This document shows, piece after piece, positions 1-7,472 of a stretch of DNA of 64,000 nucleotides (position 1 is the first letter of the stretch; each line of letters starts with the position of its first letter). Source of the DNA: Neobacillus cucumis. Its GTDB lineage: Bacteria; Bacillota; Bacilli; Bacillales_B; DSM-18226. The stretch spans positions 372,001 to 436,000 of the forward strand of contig NZ_JAEHGC010000001.1 in the NCBI RefSeq assembly GCF_016107705.1, given 5' to 3'. The translations under genes and the position numbers were made by a program. The notes beneath the pieces are model-generated. The model saw only the letters and a list, made by a program, of their open reading frames with translations, made no database searches and was not told the origin of the DNA.

Positions 1-2553
1 GGAATTGTCATGATTTTGGCCGGGGTTGGAACTTTTGCCTACATGGTGAAAGACGCTCCAAAACTTGATCCAAAGGTTTTAAAAGATCCCATTTCATCGA
101 AGATTTTAGATATGAATGGCCACCTGCTGACTGAAGTGGGTGCTGTTAACAGGGAATATGTCGACTATAAGGATATACCAAAGCTTTTGGAGAATGCCGT
201 CCTGGCTACGGAGGATTATCGTTTTTATAAGCACCATGGAATTGATCCTATCCGTCTTGGCGGTGCTGTGCTGGCTAATATTAAGCATGGATTTGGGGCT
301 GAAGGTGGAAGTACCATTACCCAGCAGGTAATTAAAAATTCCTTTTTAACACCTGAGAAAACAATAAAAAGAAAAGTGGAAGAAGCGTGGCTTTCCTATC
401 AGCTAGAACAGAAATATACAAAACACCAAATTTTTGAAATGTATGTCAATAAGGTAAATATGTCAGAAGGCAGCTACGGGATGGCAACGGCTGCTGAAAC
501 CTATTACGGAAAAAAACTAAAGGATTTGACATTGCCTGAAGCTGCCTTGCTAGCGGGAATGCCGCAAAGTCCTAATAATTACAATCCATTTACAAATCCT
601 GACCTCGCAGAAAAAAGACGCAATATCGTATTATCCTTAATGCATCAACACGGTTTTATTTCAAAGCAAGTGATGGAAGAAGCCATGAAGGTTCCGATTA
701 AAAAAGGATTAGTAAAAGAAGACAAGCGCAAGATTGATGAGAAACCTTTTGATTCTTTTGTTGATGCAGTAATTGATGAAGTGAAACAGCAAGGAGATTT
801 TGATATTTTCTCCGATGGATTAACTATTTATACAACAGTAGATCCAAAGGCACAAAAATATGTTTATAAAATGCTGAACACCCAGGATGTGATTAACTAT
901 CCTGATGAAAAGTTCCAGGCTGGTATTTCACTTCTTGATACGAAAACTGGAGCGATCCGGGCAATCGGCGGCGGTCGAAACCAACAAGTTAAACGCGGTT
1001 TCAACTATGCAATTGATACAAGACGCCAGCCGGGTTCAACCATCAAGCCTGTCTTGGATTATGGCCCAGCCATTGAATATTTAAAATGGGGAACATATCA
1101 GACAATTGATGATAAACCGGTAAAATATTCGACTGGCCAAACCTTTGGAAACTGGGATGACCGCTACATGGGGAGAATGACCATTCGAACTGCATTGCAA
1201 TTATCTAGAAATACCCCAGCTGTACAAACCTTACAGCAGGTAGGATTAGATCGCGCCAAAAAGTTTGCTAATAATTTAGGGATTCCTTTGAAAGAAATTT
1301 ATGAATCCTATGCAATCGGTGGATTAAGGGACGGTGTTTCTCCTCTTCAAATGGCCGGTGCATACAGTGCTTTTGGTAATAATGGTTTATATACAAAACC
1401 ATATGCAGTGAAAAAAATTAAACTACGTGATGGAACTGTCATTAACACCACACCAGAAACAAAAGTGGTGATGAAGGATTACACAGCCTTCATGATTACC
1501 GATATGCTTAAAAGTGTCCTACAATATCCGGGTACAGGAACAAGGGCCAACGTCCCAGGACTTCATATCGCAGGGAAGACAGGAACAACGAATTATACAG
1601 ACGAGGAAAGAGCACAATGGAATATCCCGAGCAGCTCTTATATTCCAGATGCCTGGTTCTCCGGTTATACACCAAATTACACAGCATCGATTTGGACCGG
1701 ATATAAGGACCGTTCCACCCCAATTGCACCGGGAGATGGACAAAAGATTGCTCAAGATATGTTTAGGAATTTAATTTCCTATGTATCTGAAGGGAAACAA
1801 ACATCCGATTTCCCTGTTCCAAATAGTGTTCAAAGGGTAAGAATTGAAAAAGGCTCAATGCCGCCGGTACTTGCAAGTCAATATACACCATCAAATTTGG
1901 TCATTACAGAATATGCTGTTAAAGGGAACGCACCAAGCAGAGTATCAACTCGATATGATAAATTGAATGCACCTGGCAGTGCATCAGTAAAATACGACGA
2001 AAAAAATAATCAGCTTGTTCTTAAGTGGAGTTATAAAAATAAATCATCAGCGAATATTCAATTCGCTGTGACTGTTGATAATGGTTCCGGACAAACAAGT
2101 TTAACAACTGAGAACAAATCCATTACAATTCCAAATGTTACACCGGGAGCAACCTATAAATTTAGCATTGTTGCAACCGACGGAAGCCGGAAAAGTGATT
2201 CGGCTGCTGCAAGCTTCACTGTACCAAAAGCTCCTGAAGAAACAACTCCTGGAAACGAGAACGGTACACCATCTGATACGAATCCAGGACAGGATACCGG
2301 TCAAGACCAGGGCAAGGGTACTGGTACTGGTACTGGTACTGGTACTGGTACTGGTACTGGTACTGGCACTGGCACTGGCACTGGCACTGGCACTGGCACT
2401 GGCACTGGCACTGACACTGGACAGGGTCAGGGTACTGGCACCGAACAAGGAAATAATCCAGGTAATAATGATCAAGGCACTACTGACACTAATACCGGCA
2501 CAACAGACAGCGGTACCACTACCCCAGACACTGAACAGCCAGGTACCCAATAA
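1..2553 (+). CDS. ponA: Class A penicillin-binding protein PBP1 (5' truncated by window)
   Basis: Bifunctional peptidoglycan glycosyltransferase/transpeptidase of the cell envelope. The frame is open from base 1, so the cytoplasmic start and part of the membrane anchor lie outside. Counting from the ATG at base 10, the glycosyltransferase Glu is E68 in ATEDYRFY, followed by GGSTITQQ. The transpeptidase shows S343 in PGSTIKP, the SRN motif near residue 400 and KTG at 523-525. An FN3-like segment (about 650-735) and a low-complexity Gly/Thr tail follow, as in Bacillus PBP1. The tail holds a pure hexanucleotide repeat. In B. subtilis recU lies just upstream; that region is outside. The gene converges on ypoC and shares a terminator with it. 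Confidence 0.96.
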   Translation, partial: GIVMILAGVGTFAYMVKDAPKLDPKVLKDPISSKILDMNGHLLTEVGAVNREYVDYKDIPKLLENAVLATEDYRFYKHHGIDPIRLGGAVLANIKHGFGAEGGSTITQQVIKNSFLTPEKTIKRKVEEAWLSYQLEQKYTKHQIFEMYVNKVNMSEGSYGMATAAETYYGKKLKDLTLPEAALLAGMPQSPNNYNPFTNPDLAEKRRNIVLSLMHQHGFISKQVMEEAMKVPIKKGLVKEDKRKIDEKPFDSFVDAVIDEVKQQGDFDIFSDGLTIYTTVDPKAQKYVYKMLNTQDVINYPDEKFQAGISLLDTKTGAIRAIGGGRNQQVKRGFNYAIDTRRQPGSTIKPVLDYGPAIEYLKWGTYQTIDDKPVKYSTGQTFGNWDDRYMGRMTIRTALQLSRNTPAVQTLQQVGLDRAKKFANNLGIPLKEIYESYAIGGLRDGVSPLQMAGAYSAFGNNGLYTKPYAVKKIKLRDGTVINTTPETKVVMKDYTAFMITDMLKSVLQYPGTGTRANVPGLHIAGKTGTTNYTDEERAQWNIPSSSYIPDAWFSGYTPNYTASIWTGYKDRSTPIAPGDGQKIAQDMFRNLISYVSEGKQTSDFPVPNSVQRVRIEKGSMPPVLASQYTPSNLVITEYAVKGNAPSRVSTRYDKLNAPGSASVKYDEKNNQLVLKWSYKNKSSANIQFAVTVDNGSGQTSLTTENKSITIPNVTPGATYKFSIVATDGSRKSDSAAASFTVPKAPEETTPGNENGTPSDTNPGQDTGQDQGKGTGTGTGTGTGTGTGTGTGTGTGTGTGTGTGTDTGQGQGTGTEQGNNPGNNDQGTTDTNTGTTDSGTTTPDTEQPGTQ
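2317..2418 (+). repeat. In-frame hexanucleotide repeat in ponA tail
   Basis: There are eight perfect GGTACT units (2317-2364), then eight perfect GGCACT units (2365-2412), then one GACACT. They encode (Gly-Thr)16 and Asp-Thr. The block structure, with one base differing between the two halves, points to expansion by slippage or unequal exchange. A change in copy number would keep the frame. Confidence 0.95.
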
Positions 2554-2557
2554 CATC

Positions 2558-2598
2558 AAAAAAAGCGTCTAGCCTTATGGCTTTGACGCTTTTTCTTT
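2558..2598. terminator. Bidirectional terminator, ponA/ypoC
   Basis: AAAAGCGTC (2561-2569) pairs with GACGCTTTT (2585-2593), with a nested AGCC/GGCT stem inside. It is flanked by an A-run and a T-run. The ypoC stop codon lies inside the hairpin. Confidence 0.85.
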
Positions 2599-2961
2599 AA
2601 TATTTTTTTTAACAAACTGTTTTTCTTGTTCAAGAAAAAGTTCAGAAAGCTGACGATAGGAATGAAAAAGGTTTGGTCTTTTGAGGATAAAGCCAATCCT
2701 CTCACCGATGTTAACAGGTCTGTATGGTAATGAATCAAGTGGCAGTGGTTCTTTATCAACCACCGGCAATTCATTCGACCAAAATAAGAATTTTAGAAAT
2801 AAGTTAATCCCCTTTTTCATTCCCAGATTCGTATTCTCTTGATCACGAATGCGATAAAATTTTTCAAGATCTGTTTTGATCTGTCCCCATTCCAAAAGAA
2901 GACTTGGAATCACTTCGGAAGGGTTCTCCCAAGGCTTTTCAAAATTAACTCGATTTTCCAT
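2575..2961 (-). CDS. ypoC: YpoC family protein of unknown function
   Basis: This 128-residue protein sits in the conserved dnaD-nth-ypoC position, which is the main ground for the name. It has no enzyme motif, signal peptide or membrane segment that I can see; it is charged and probably soluble and cytoplasmic. The frame extends further upstream, but the ATG at 2961 overlaps the nth stop (TAATG) and has an AAAGGA sequence before it, so translational coupling to nth is likely. The function is unknown. Confidence 0.75.
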   Translation of the reverse strand: MENRVNFEKPWENPSEVIPSLLLEWGQIKTDLEKFYRIRDQENTNLGMKKGINLFLKFLFWSNELPVVDKEPLPLDSLPYRPVNIGERIGFILKRPNLFHSYRQLSELFLEQEKQFVKKNIKEKASKP

Positions 2962-3617
2962 TAGGAAACATCCTTTGCCTTCATCCTCTTCTTCCCTTCC
3001 CTGCATAGCTCTAATAAAGGACAAGAAGGACATTGCGGGTTTTGTGCCTTACAATGGTATCTTCCAAAGAAGATCAGGCGATGATGGGTTACCGACCATT
3101 CCTCGGGTGGTATTTTCCTCATTAGCGTCTTTTCCACCTCAAGAACAGAATCTTTCCAGCGGCAAATGCCTAACCGTTTAGTCACTCTTTCAACATGGGT
3201 ATCAACGGCAATAGCCGGTATATTATAAGCAACAGAAACCACGACATTTGCAGTTTTTCTTCCAACTCCAGGGAGCTTCGTGAGTTCATCACGATCCATA
3301 GGAATTCCCCCATCATACTCTTCTAGGATCATGCGGCATAAGCTTTGAATATTTTTAGCTTTATTACGGTATAGCCCAATTGAACGAATATCATTTTGCA
3401 GTTCTTCCAGAGGTACACTCAAATAATCTTCAGGAGTTCTGTACTTTTGAAATAAGTTTTTCGTTACTTTATTGACGAGTGCGTCTGTACATTGGGCTGA
3501 TAAAGAAACAGCGATGATTAATTCAAAGGGATTAGAATGATTTAATTCACAATGGGCATCAGGAAACATCTCGCCCATTTTATCAAGACAATAGCGAATT
3601 TGTGTATTATTCAACAA
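2961..3617 (-). CDS. nth: Endonuclease III
   Basis: Base-excision repair DNA glycosylase/AP lyase for oxidised pyrimidines, 218 aa, the usual length. The helix-hairpin-helix LPGVGRKTANVV carries the catalytic Lys, the catalytic Asp is in VDTHVERV, and the C-terminal C-x6-C-x2-C-x5-C set (CKAQNPQC..C..C) binds a 4Fe-4S cluster. A TTG start at 3617 is chosen because AGGTG lies 7 nt upstream; a second TTG follows directly. It overlaps ypoC by one base. A terminator-like hairpin separates it from dnaD, so it may have its own promoter here. Confidence 0.96.
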   Translation of the reverse strand: MLNNTQIRYCLDKMGEMFPDAHCELNHSNPFELIIAVSLSAQCTDALVNKVTKNLFQKYRTPEDYLSVPLEELQNDIRSIGLYRNKAKNIQSLCRMILEEYDGGIPMDRDELTKLPGVGRKTANVVVSVAYNIPAIAVDTHVERVTKRLGICRWKDSVLEVEKTLMRKIPPEEWSVTHHRLIFFGRYHCKAQNPQCPSCPLLELCREGKKRMKAKDVS

Positions 3618-3680
3618 AACTGTTCACCTACCTCATAAATTAAACTTGCCTGCAATTTGCGCTTGAATCTAACACAGATT

Positions 3681-3712
3681 AAATAAAAACAAACGAGAGA
3701 AGTTTCTCTCGC
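3681..3712 (-). terminator. Hairpin with T-run between dnaD and nth
   Basis: On the minus strand CGAGAGAA pairs with TTCTCTCG across a 2-nt gap (3694-3711), and TTTGTTTTTATTT follows. It lies 14 nt after the dnaD stop, so dnaD probably ends here or is partly attenuated before nth. Confidence 0.75.
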
Positions 3713-3724
3713 TGATTTGAGATT

Positions 3725-4429
3725 TTATTGTTCGAGCCAATTGTAGAAAGGGACTGTTGGGGGTTGTTCCGAATCTTCCTGGCTTGTTGTTCTATTTTGC
3801 TGTTGTTTATTACGAAATTTTCGACCATGGTTTTTTGCTTGTTCAATTGTTTTAATCCCGTTTTTCTTCCATTCAAATAAAATCCGATCAATATAACGAA
3901 AATTCAATTTTCCGGACATTACTGCTTCGCGTAATGCAGCTTTAATAATAATGGGGTCATGATGATCATCATCCATCCACATCGCCAATGACTCGCATTC
4001 AAAGGGAGATAAGGGACGCCCGAATTCTTTTTCAAAACATGTATAAAGATCTGTTTCTTCGGATTTTTTATTTGCCTCATCAACGCGTTTATTTTTCATC
4101 AAGAATTGTTCAACCAATTTCTCTAGCAAGGGAATCACAGAATATCTTTCATACCGAATCCCATCCTGTGAATATTCATCAATGATTTCGATAAATCCCT
4201 TTTGGATAAGTCTTCGCAGCATTTCATTGCATTCCGCTATGGAAACTGTCATACGGGAGGAGAGTTCTTCAGGGGTTGGAAATTGATTTCCTTTTTCGAT
4301 AAAAGTCATAATATTTAATAAAAGAACAAGTTCGTATTCGTTTAAATTTAGATTTCGATACTCAGAAAATAAAATGGCCGGGACAGTAATATTACCTTCC
4401 TGAAGCCATGAAACAATCGTTGATTTCAT
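3725..4429 (-). CDS. dnaD: Replication initiation protein DnaD
   Basis: Primosomal protein that acts with DnaA and DnaB in loading the replicative helicase. The protein has 234 aa. The N-terminal winged-helix region (about 1-95) includes a typical MTVSIAECNEMLRRLIQKGFI recognition segment, and the C-terminal DnaB_2-type domain shows the aromatic/basic FRYIDRILFEWKKNGI stretch for DNA binding. The ATG at 4429 has GGGAGGTG upstream; the longer open frame has no such site. In B. subtilis asnS lies between aspB and dnaD; it is absent here, and a terminator and about 90 bp separate the two genes. Confidence 0.95.
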   Translation of the reverse strand: MKSTIVSWLQEGNITVPAILFSEYRNLNLNEYELVLLLNIMTFIEKGNQFPTPEELSSRMTVSIAECNEMLRRLIQKGFIEIIDEYSQDGIRYERYSVIPLLEKLVEQFLMKNKRVDEANKKSEETDLYTCFEKEFGRPLSPFECESLAMWMDDDHHDPIIIKAALREAVMSGKLNFRYIDRILFEWKKNGIKTIEQAKNHGRKFRNKQQQNRTTSQEDSEQPPTVPFYNWLEQ

Positions 4430-4520
4430 ATAGTAAACACCTCCCGTTAAGTATAACATGAACAGGCCATGGTAGTAAGCAGTATTAGAAATCCAACATT
4501 GGTAAAGAAAACTATAAGTA

Positions 4521-4548
4521 AAAAAAGTCTGCATTAGCAGACTTTTTC
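4521..4548 (-). terminator. Terminator after aspB
   Basis: On the minus strand AGTCTGC pairs with GCAGACT (4526-4543) around a 4-nt loop and is followed by a U-run. The plus-strand flank is also T-rich. Confidence 0.85.
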
Positions 4549-4559
4549 ATCAATAAAGA

Positions 4560-5750
4560 TTATCCTTGACGCTTAGACTCAACAAATTGACGCATTCTGG
4601 CAACTGCTTTTTCTAATAAATCCAATGACGTCGCATAGGAAAGACGAATATTATCTGGCGTTCCAAAACCAGAGCCTGGGATAACGGCAACTTTCGCTTC
4701 TTCGAGTAATGCAGTTGCAAAGTCATCCACATTATTAAATCCTGTAAGCTTTGCTGCCTCTTTCACATTCGGATACAAATAAAAGGCTCCTTGTGGCTTT
4801 ACACATGAAAAACCTGGAATTGAAACTAATTGATCATAAATAATTTCTAATCTTTGTTCAAAGGCTTGACGCATTTCCTCGACAGGCGCCTGCGTGCCGT
4901 TATATGCTGCAATAGCCGCATATTGTGCAGTTGTTGTTGGATTCGATGTACTGTGACTTGCCAGGTTTGTCATTGCTTGGATAATTTGACTGTTACCAGC
5001 AGCATAACCAATTCTCCATCCAGTCATGGAATGGGATTTGGAAACACCATTGATAATAATAGTCTGAGCTTTTAGTTCAGGTGAAATTTGAGCAATTGAA
5101 ATATGCTTATGATCACCGTACACAAGCTTTTCATAAATTTCATCTGAAACAACTAGGATGTCCTTTTCGAGGCAAACCTTTCCTAATTCCTGAAGCTCCT
5201 CCGCTGTGTATAGGACACCTGTAGGATTGCTTGGTGAATTAATGATAACGGCTTTAGTCCGATCAGTAATGGCATTCACTAACTGGTCAGGAGTGATTTT
5301 AAATTGATTTTCTTCTGCACCCTCAATATAAACCGGCGCACCTCCTGCAAGCTTTACTTGTTCAGGATAGCTAACCCAGTATGGAGTTGGAATAATAACC
5401 TCGTCCCCATCATTTAACAGCACTTGGAAAAGGGTGTATAAAACATGTTTAGCTCCATTTCCAACAATGATTTCATTTGCCTTATAGGAAATCCCTTGGT
5501 CCTTTTCAAATTTTTCAATAATCGCTTTCTTAAGTGCAGGTAAACCCGCTGAAGGAGTATATTTTGTATGACCTGCCTGCATAGACGCTGTTGCTGCATC
5601 TAAAATGTGCTGTGGTGTATTAAAATCAGGCTCACCAGCACCTAATCCAATAACATCTTCACCTTGTTCTTTTAATTCTTTTGCTTTTGCTGTAATCGCT
5701 AATGTTGATGAAGGCGTTAGCGCCAACACCCGATTTGCAAGATTTACCAA
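4560..5750 (-). CDS. aspB: Aspartate aminotransferase
   Basis: Class I PLP aminotransferase linking aspartate/2-oxoglutarate to oxaloacetate/glutamate. GLGAGEPDFNTP, NSPSNPTG, and the PLP lysine in NGVSKSHSMTGWRIGY identify the fold-type I active site. I prefer the TTG at 5750 over the ATG at 5765: GGAGGAG falls inside the first codons of the longer form, exactly 6 nt before this TTG, and the resulting 396 aa match the family length. ypmB lies 27 nt upstream in the same direction, so aspB is probably the end of an operon with ypmA and ypmB. Confidence 0.93.
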   Translation of the reverse strand: MVNLANRVLALTPSSTLAITAKAKELKEQGEDVIGLGAGEPDFNTPQHILDAATASMQAGHTKYTPSAGLPALKKAIIEKFEKDQGISYKANEIIVGNGAKHVLYTLFQVLLNDGDEVIIPTPYWVSYPEQVKLAGGAPVYIEGAEENQFKITPDQLVNAITDRTKAVIINSPSNPTGVLYTAEELQELGKVCLEKDILVVSDEIYEKLVYGDHKHISIAQISPELKAQTIIINGVSKSHSMTGWRIGYAAGNSQIIQAMTNLASHSTSNPTTTAQYAAIAAYNGTQAPVEEMRQAFEQRLEIIYDQLVSIPGFSCVKPQGAFYLYPNVKEAAKLTGFNNVDDFATALLEEAKVAVIPGSGFGTPDNIRLSYATSLDLLEKAVARMRQFVESKRQG

Positions 5751-5777
5751 TTTCTTCTCCTCCATTCTCCAACTATA

Positions 5778-6251
5778 CTAAAAGTTTTCAATTTTTTTTA
5801 GCCATTCGCCTGTTTCAAAGTGAATGTAATAATAATTTATTAAATTATTTTTTGAACGGTAATAAATTTCCCATAAAGGGATATTTTTCTCCATTCCTAA
5901 TCGAACAGAAATAATTTTTTCAGGATTTTTTTCTTGTAAAAGCTTTTTTATTGCCTGTTCTTTTGTAAGACCTGTCTTTGCATTTCTTACGATAATCTGT
6001 TTCGTCTTTTCAGGAATCCAAACGATAATTTTTTGACCGTTTTTGGCTTTTCCTTCAATGACATTAACCGTATCGATTCCATGATAGACATGAAAGTCAT
6101 CCACCTCTTTAATGGCAACTTTTTTCTCAGCAAGAGCAACGGCTTTTTTTTCTGCAGTATTAAGGGGTTCTTGGGCTTTTACATACACTTTAACCAAAAT
6201 CCCTGTAAAAACTAATATAATTACTACGAGACTTACAATCCATTTTTTCAC
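5778..6251 (-). CDS. ypmB: YpmB-like membrane-anchored DUF5590 protein
   Basis: The 157-residue protein has one N-terminal membrane segment (about residues 4-24) and an extracytoplasmic domain resembling the PepSY-like DUF5590 fold, with a KTGLTKEQAIKKLLQ segment and WEIYY strand. The start is GTG at 6251 with a weak ribosome site. It follows ypmA by 12 nt and precedes aspB, the conserved Bacillus arrangement. The family function is not established; cell-envelope location is inferred from the topology. Confidence 0.85.
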   Translation of the reverse strand: MKKWIVSLVVIILVFTGILVKVYVKAQEPLNTAEKKAVALAEKKVAIKEVDDFHVYHGIDTVNVIEGKAKNGQKIIVWIPEKTKQIIVRNAKTGLTKEQAIKKLLQEKNPEKIISVRLGMEKNIPLWEIYYRSKNNLINYYYIHFETGEWLKKIENF

Positions 6252-6263
6252 GTTATCACTTCA

Positions 6264-6434
6264 CTATGTACGATAAATGGTAAAAATCGCTTTATTTTTA
6301 TCTTCTTGATCTAGGGCAAGTCCAAACATGAGGTCTTTTTCCTTTAGTGTTCGATTAAGAGCATCGACTATTTTATATAAATCCGGACCATGCTGGATTT
6401 TAACCGTTGATAAGACTTCAATTTTACTCTCCAT
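6264..6434 (-). CDS. ypmA: YpmA small conserved protein (DUF4264)
   Basis: A 56-residue ORF beginning MESKIEVLSTVK and ending AIFTIYRT closely resembles B. subtilis YpmA in length and both ends. AAAGGAGG stands 6 nt before the ATG, one of the best ribosome sites in the region. It is the first gene of a ypmA-ypmB-aspB unit, and a TATAAT-like box lies about 40 nt upstream on the minus strand. The function is unknown. Confidence 0.88.
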   Translation of the reverse strand: MESKIEVLSTVKIQHGPDLYKIVDALNRTLKEKDLMFGLALDQEDKNKAIFTIYRT

Positions 6435-6538
6435 ATCCTGCCTCCTTTATTGCCAAATCAGAAAACTCTTCAACTATTATAACAGGTGTGCACGGTTTCG
6501 TGTTTTAATTTACCCTATATTAGTTTAATTTTTTGCCT

Positions 6539-7387
6539 TTATTCATCCCCTTCAATTGGGATGTTAAATACCTCATAGTTGGACTCTGTAAATTTAATGG
6601 TCACAGTACCTTGCTTCTTTGTAAAATATACTTCCGACCAGGAGTCCTGTAAATCCTGGATCATATCAATATCAGGTGAGTTTTTTTCTGCGGAAAAAAG
6701 AATCGATATTTGTGGGTTGACCGTATGAATTAATTTTTCAGATAAAGAATTGTCCTCGACCATCGTTGGAACCTTAAAGACATTGATATCACCGAGATTT
6801 TTTTTCATTAACATTTCCTGTGACCTTGGACTATATGAAGTCATAAAAAAGAGACGATGTTTATAAAACTTTAAAGTAAAGTCTAACCCCTCATCTTGTT
6901 CATTTCCTGCAAACTGAACGTTTGCTAATACCTCAGGTAAAATCTGTTTCGATGTCCCTTCTCCCCAGACCTTTATAGGAATTAAATTCGCACCATGGAA
7001 ATAAGCCGACAATTGATTTGAAATTTCACGGGTTGTCACAATTTCTTTTATAAAATATTTGGAGATTAAATGATTAATTTGAGATTCATTTAATCCTTGT
7101 TTATTTGTTAAAATTAAAGAATTAATTTCTTTTACTCCATAGAACTGCAGCCATTCATCTAATTCTGACTCTACGCTCTCTCCACCTGTATTCACTAATA
7201 TATTTTCATCATTAGGGCCTTGAATAAGGGTTGCCTCCCCGTTTGTTAACCCCAAAAAAGATACGGCCATTTCATGGTCTTTCAATTTTAAGTTGATACT
7301 TTCAAAATCATCTGGGATTAATGAAGAGGCAAAACCCAATGTGGCATTCTGTAATAATAGAGTTATTAGGATTAGTAAAATTCTCAT
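6539..7387 (-). CDS. Secreted metallo-beta-lactamase-fold protein lacking the metal motif
   Basis: The protein has 282 aa with a probable signal peptide (residues 1-21, ending near FASS). The body reads like the ComEC/Rec2-type metallo-beta-lactamase domain: MAVSFLGLTNGEATLIQG, ILVNTGG and SLILTN occupy the places of the first strands, the Asp-Thr-Gly turn and the LTHxHxDH loop. The HxHxDH residues are replaced by NKQGLNESQ, so catalysis is unlikely. Two ATGs are possible; the second (7387) is 7 nt from GGGAGGG and preferred. It is inserted between ypmA and dinG, where B. subtilis has no such gene. I infer a non-catalytic extracellular role; the specific function is unknown. Confidence 0.7.
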   Translation of the reverse strand: MRILLILITLLLQNATLGFASSLIPDDFESINLKLKDHEMAVSFLGLTNGEATLIQGPNDENILVNTGGESVESELDEWLQFYGVKEINSLILTNKQGLNESQINHLISKYFIKEIVTTREISNQLSAYFHGANLIPIKVWGEGTSKQILPEVLANVQFAGNEQDEGLDFTLKFYKHRLFFMTSYSPRSQEMLMKKNLGDINVFKVPTMVEDNSLSEKLIHTVNPQISILFSAEKNSPDIDMIQDLQDSWSEVYFTKKQGTVTIKFTESNYEVFNIPIEGDE

Positions 7388-7472
7388 ACACATTCCCTCC
7401 CCTATAGTATCTATAGGATGTGTAATTTTACCAAATTTTATCCCAATTTACTGGTTAGGAAGATTCCTTCTT

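Noticed and set aside
2317..2418. CRISPR-like array
   Set aside because: Direct 6-bp repeats without spacers inside a coding frame; a microsatellite.
2101..2572. Long open frames on both strands across the ponA repeat
   Set aside because: They result from the hexanucleotide repeat being stop-free in several frames; they lack ribosome sites and overlap a well-supported gene.
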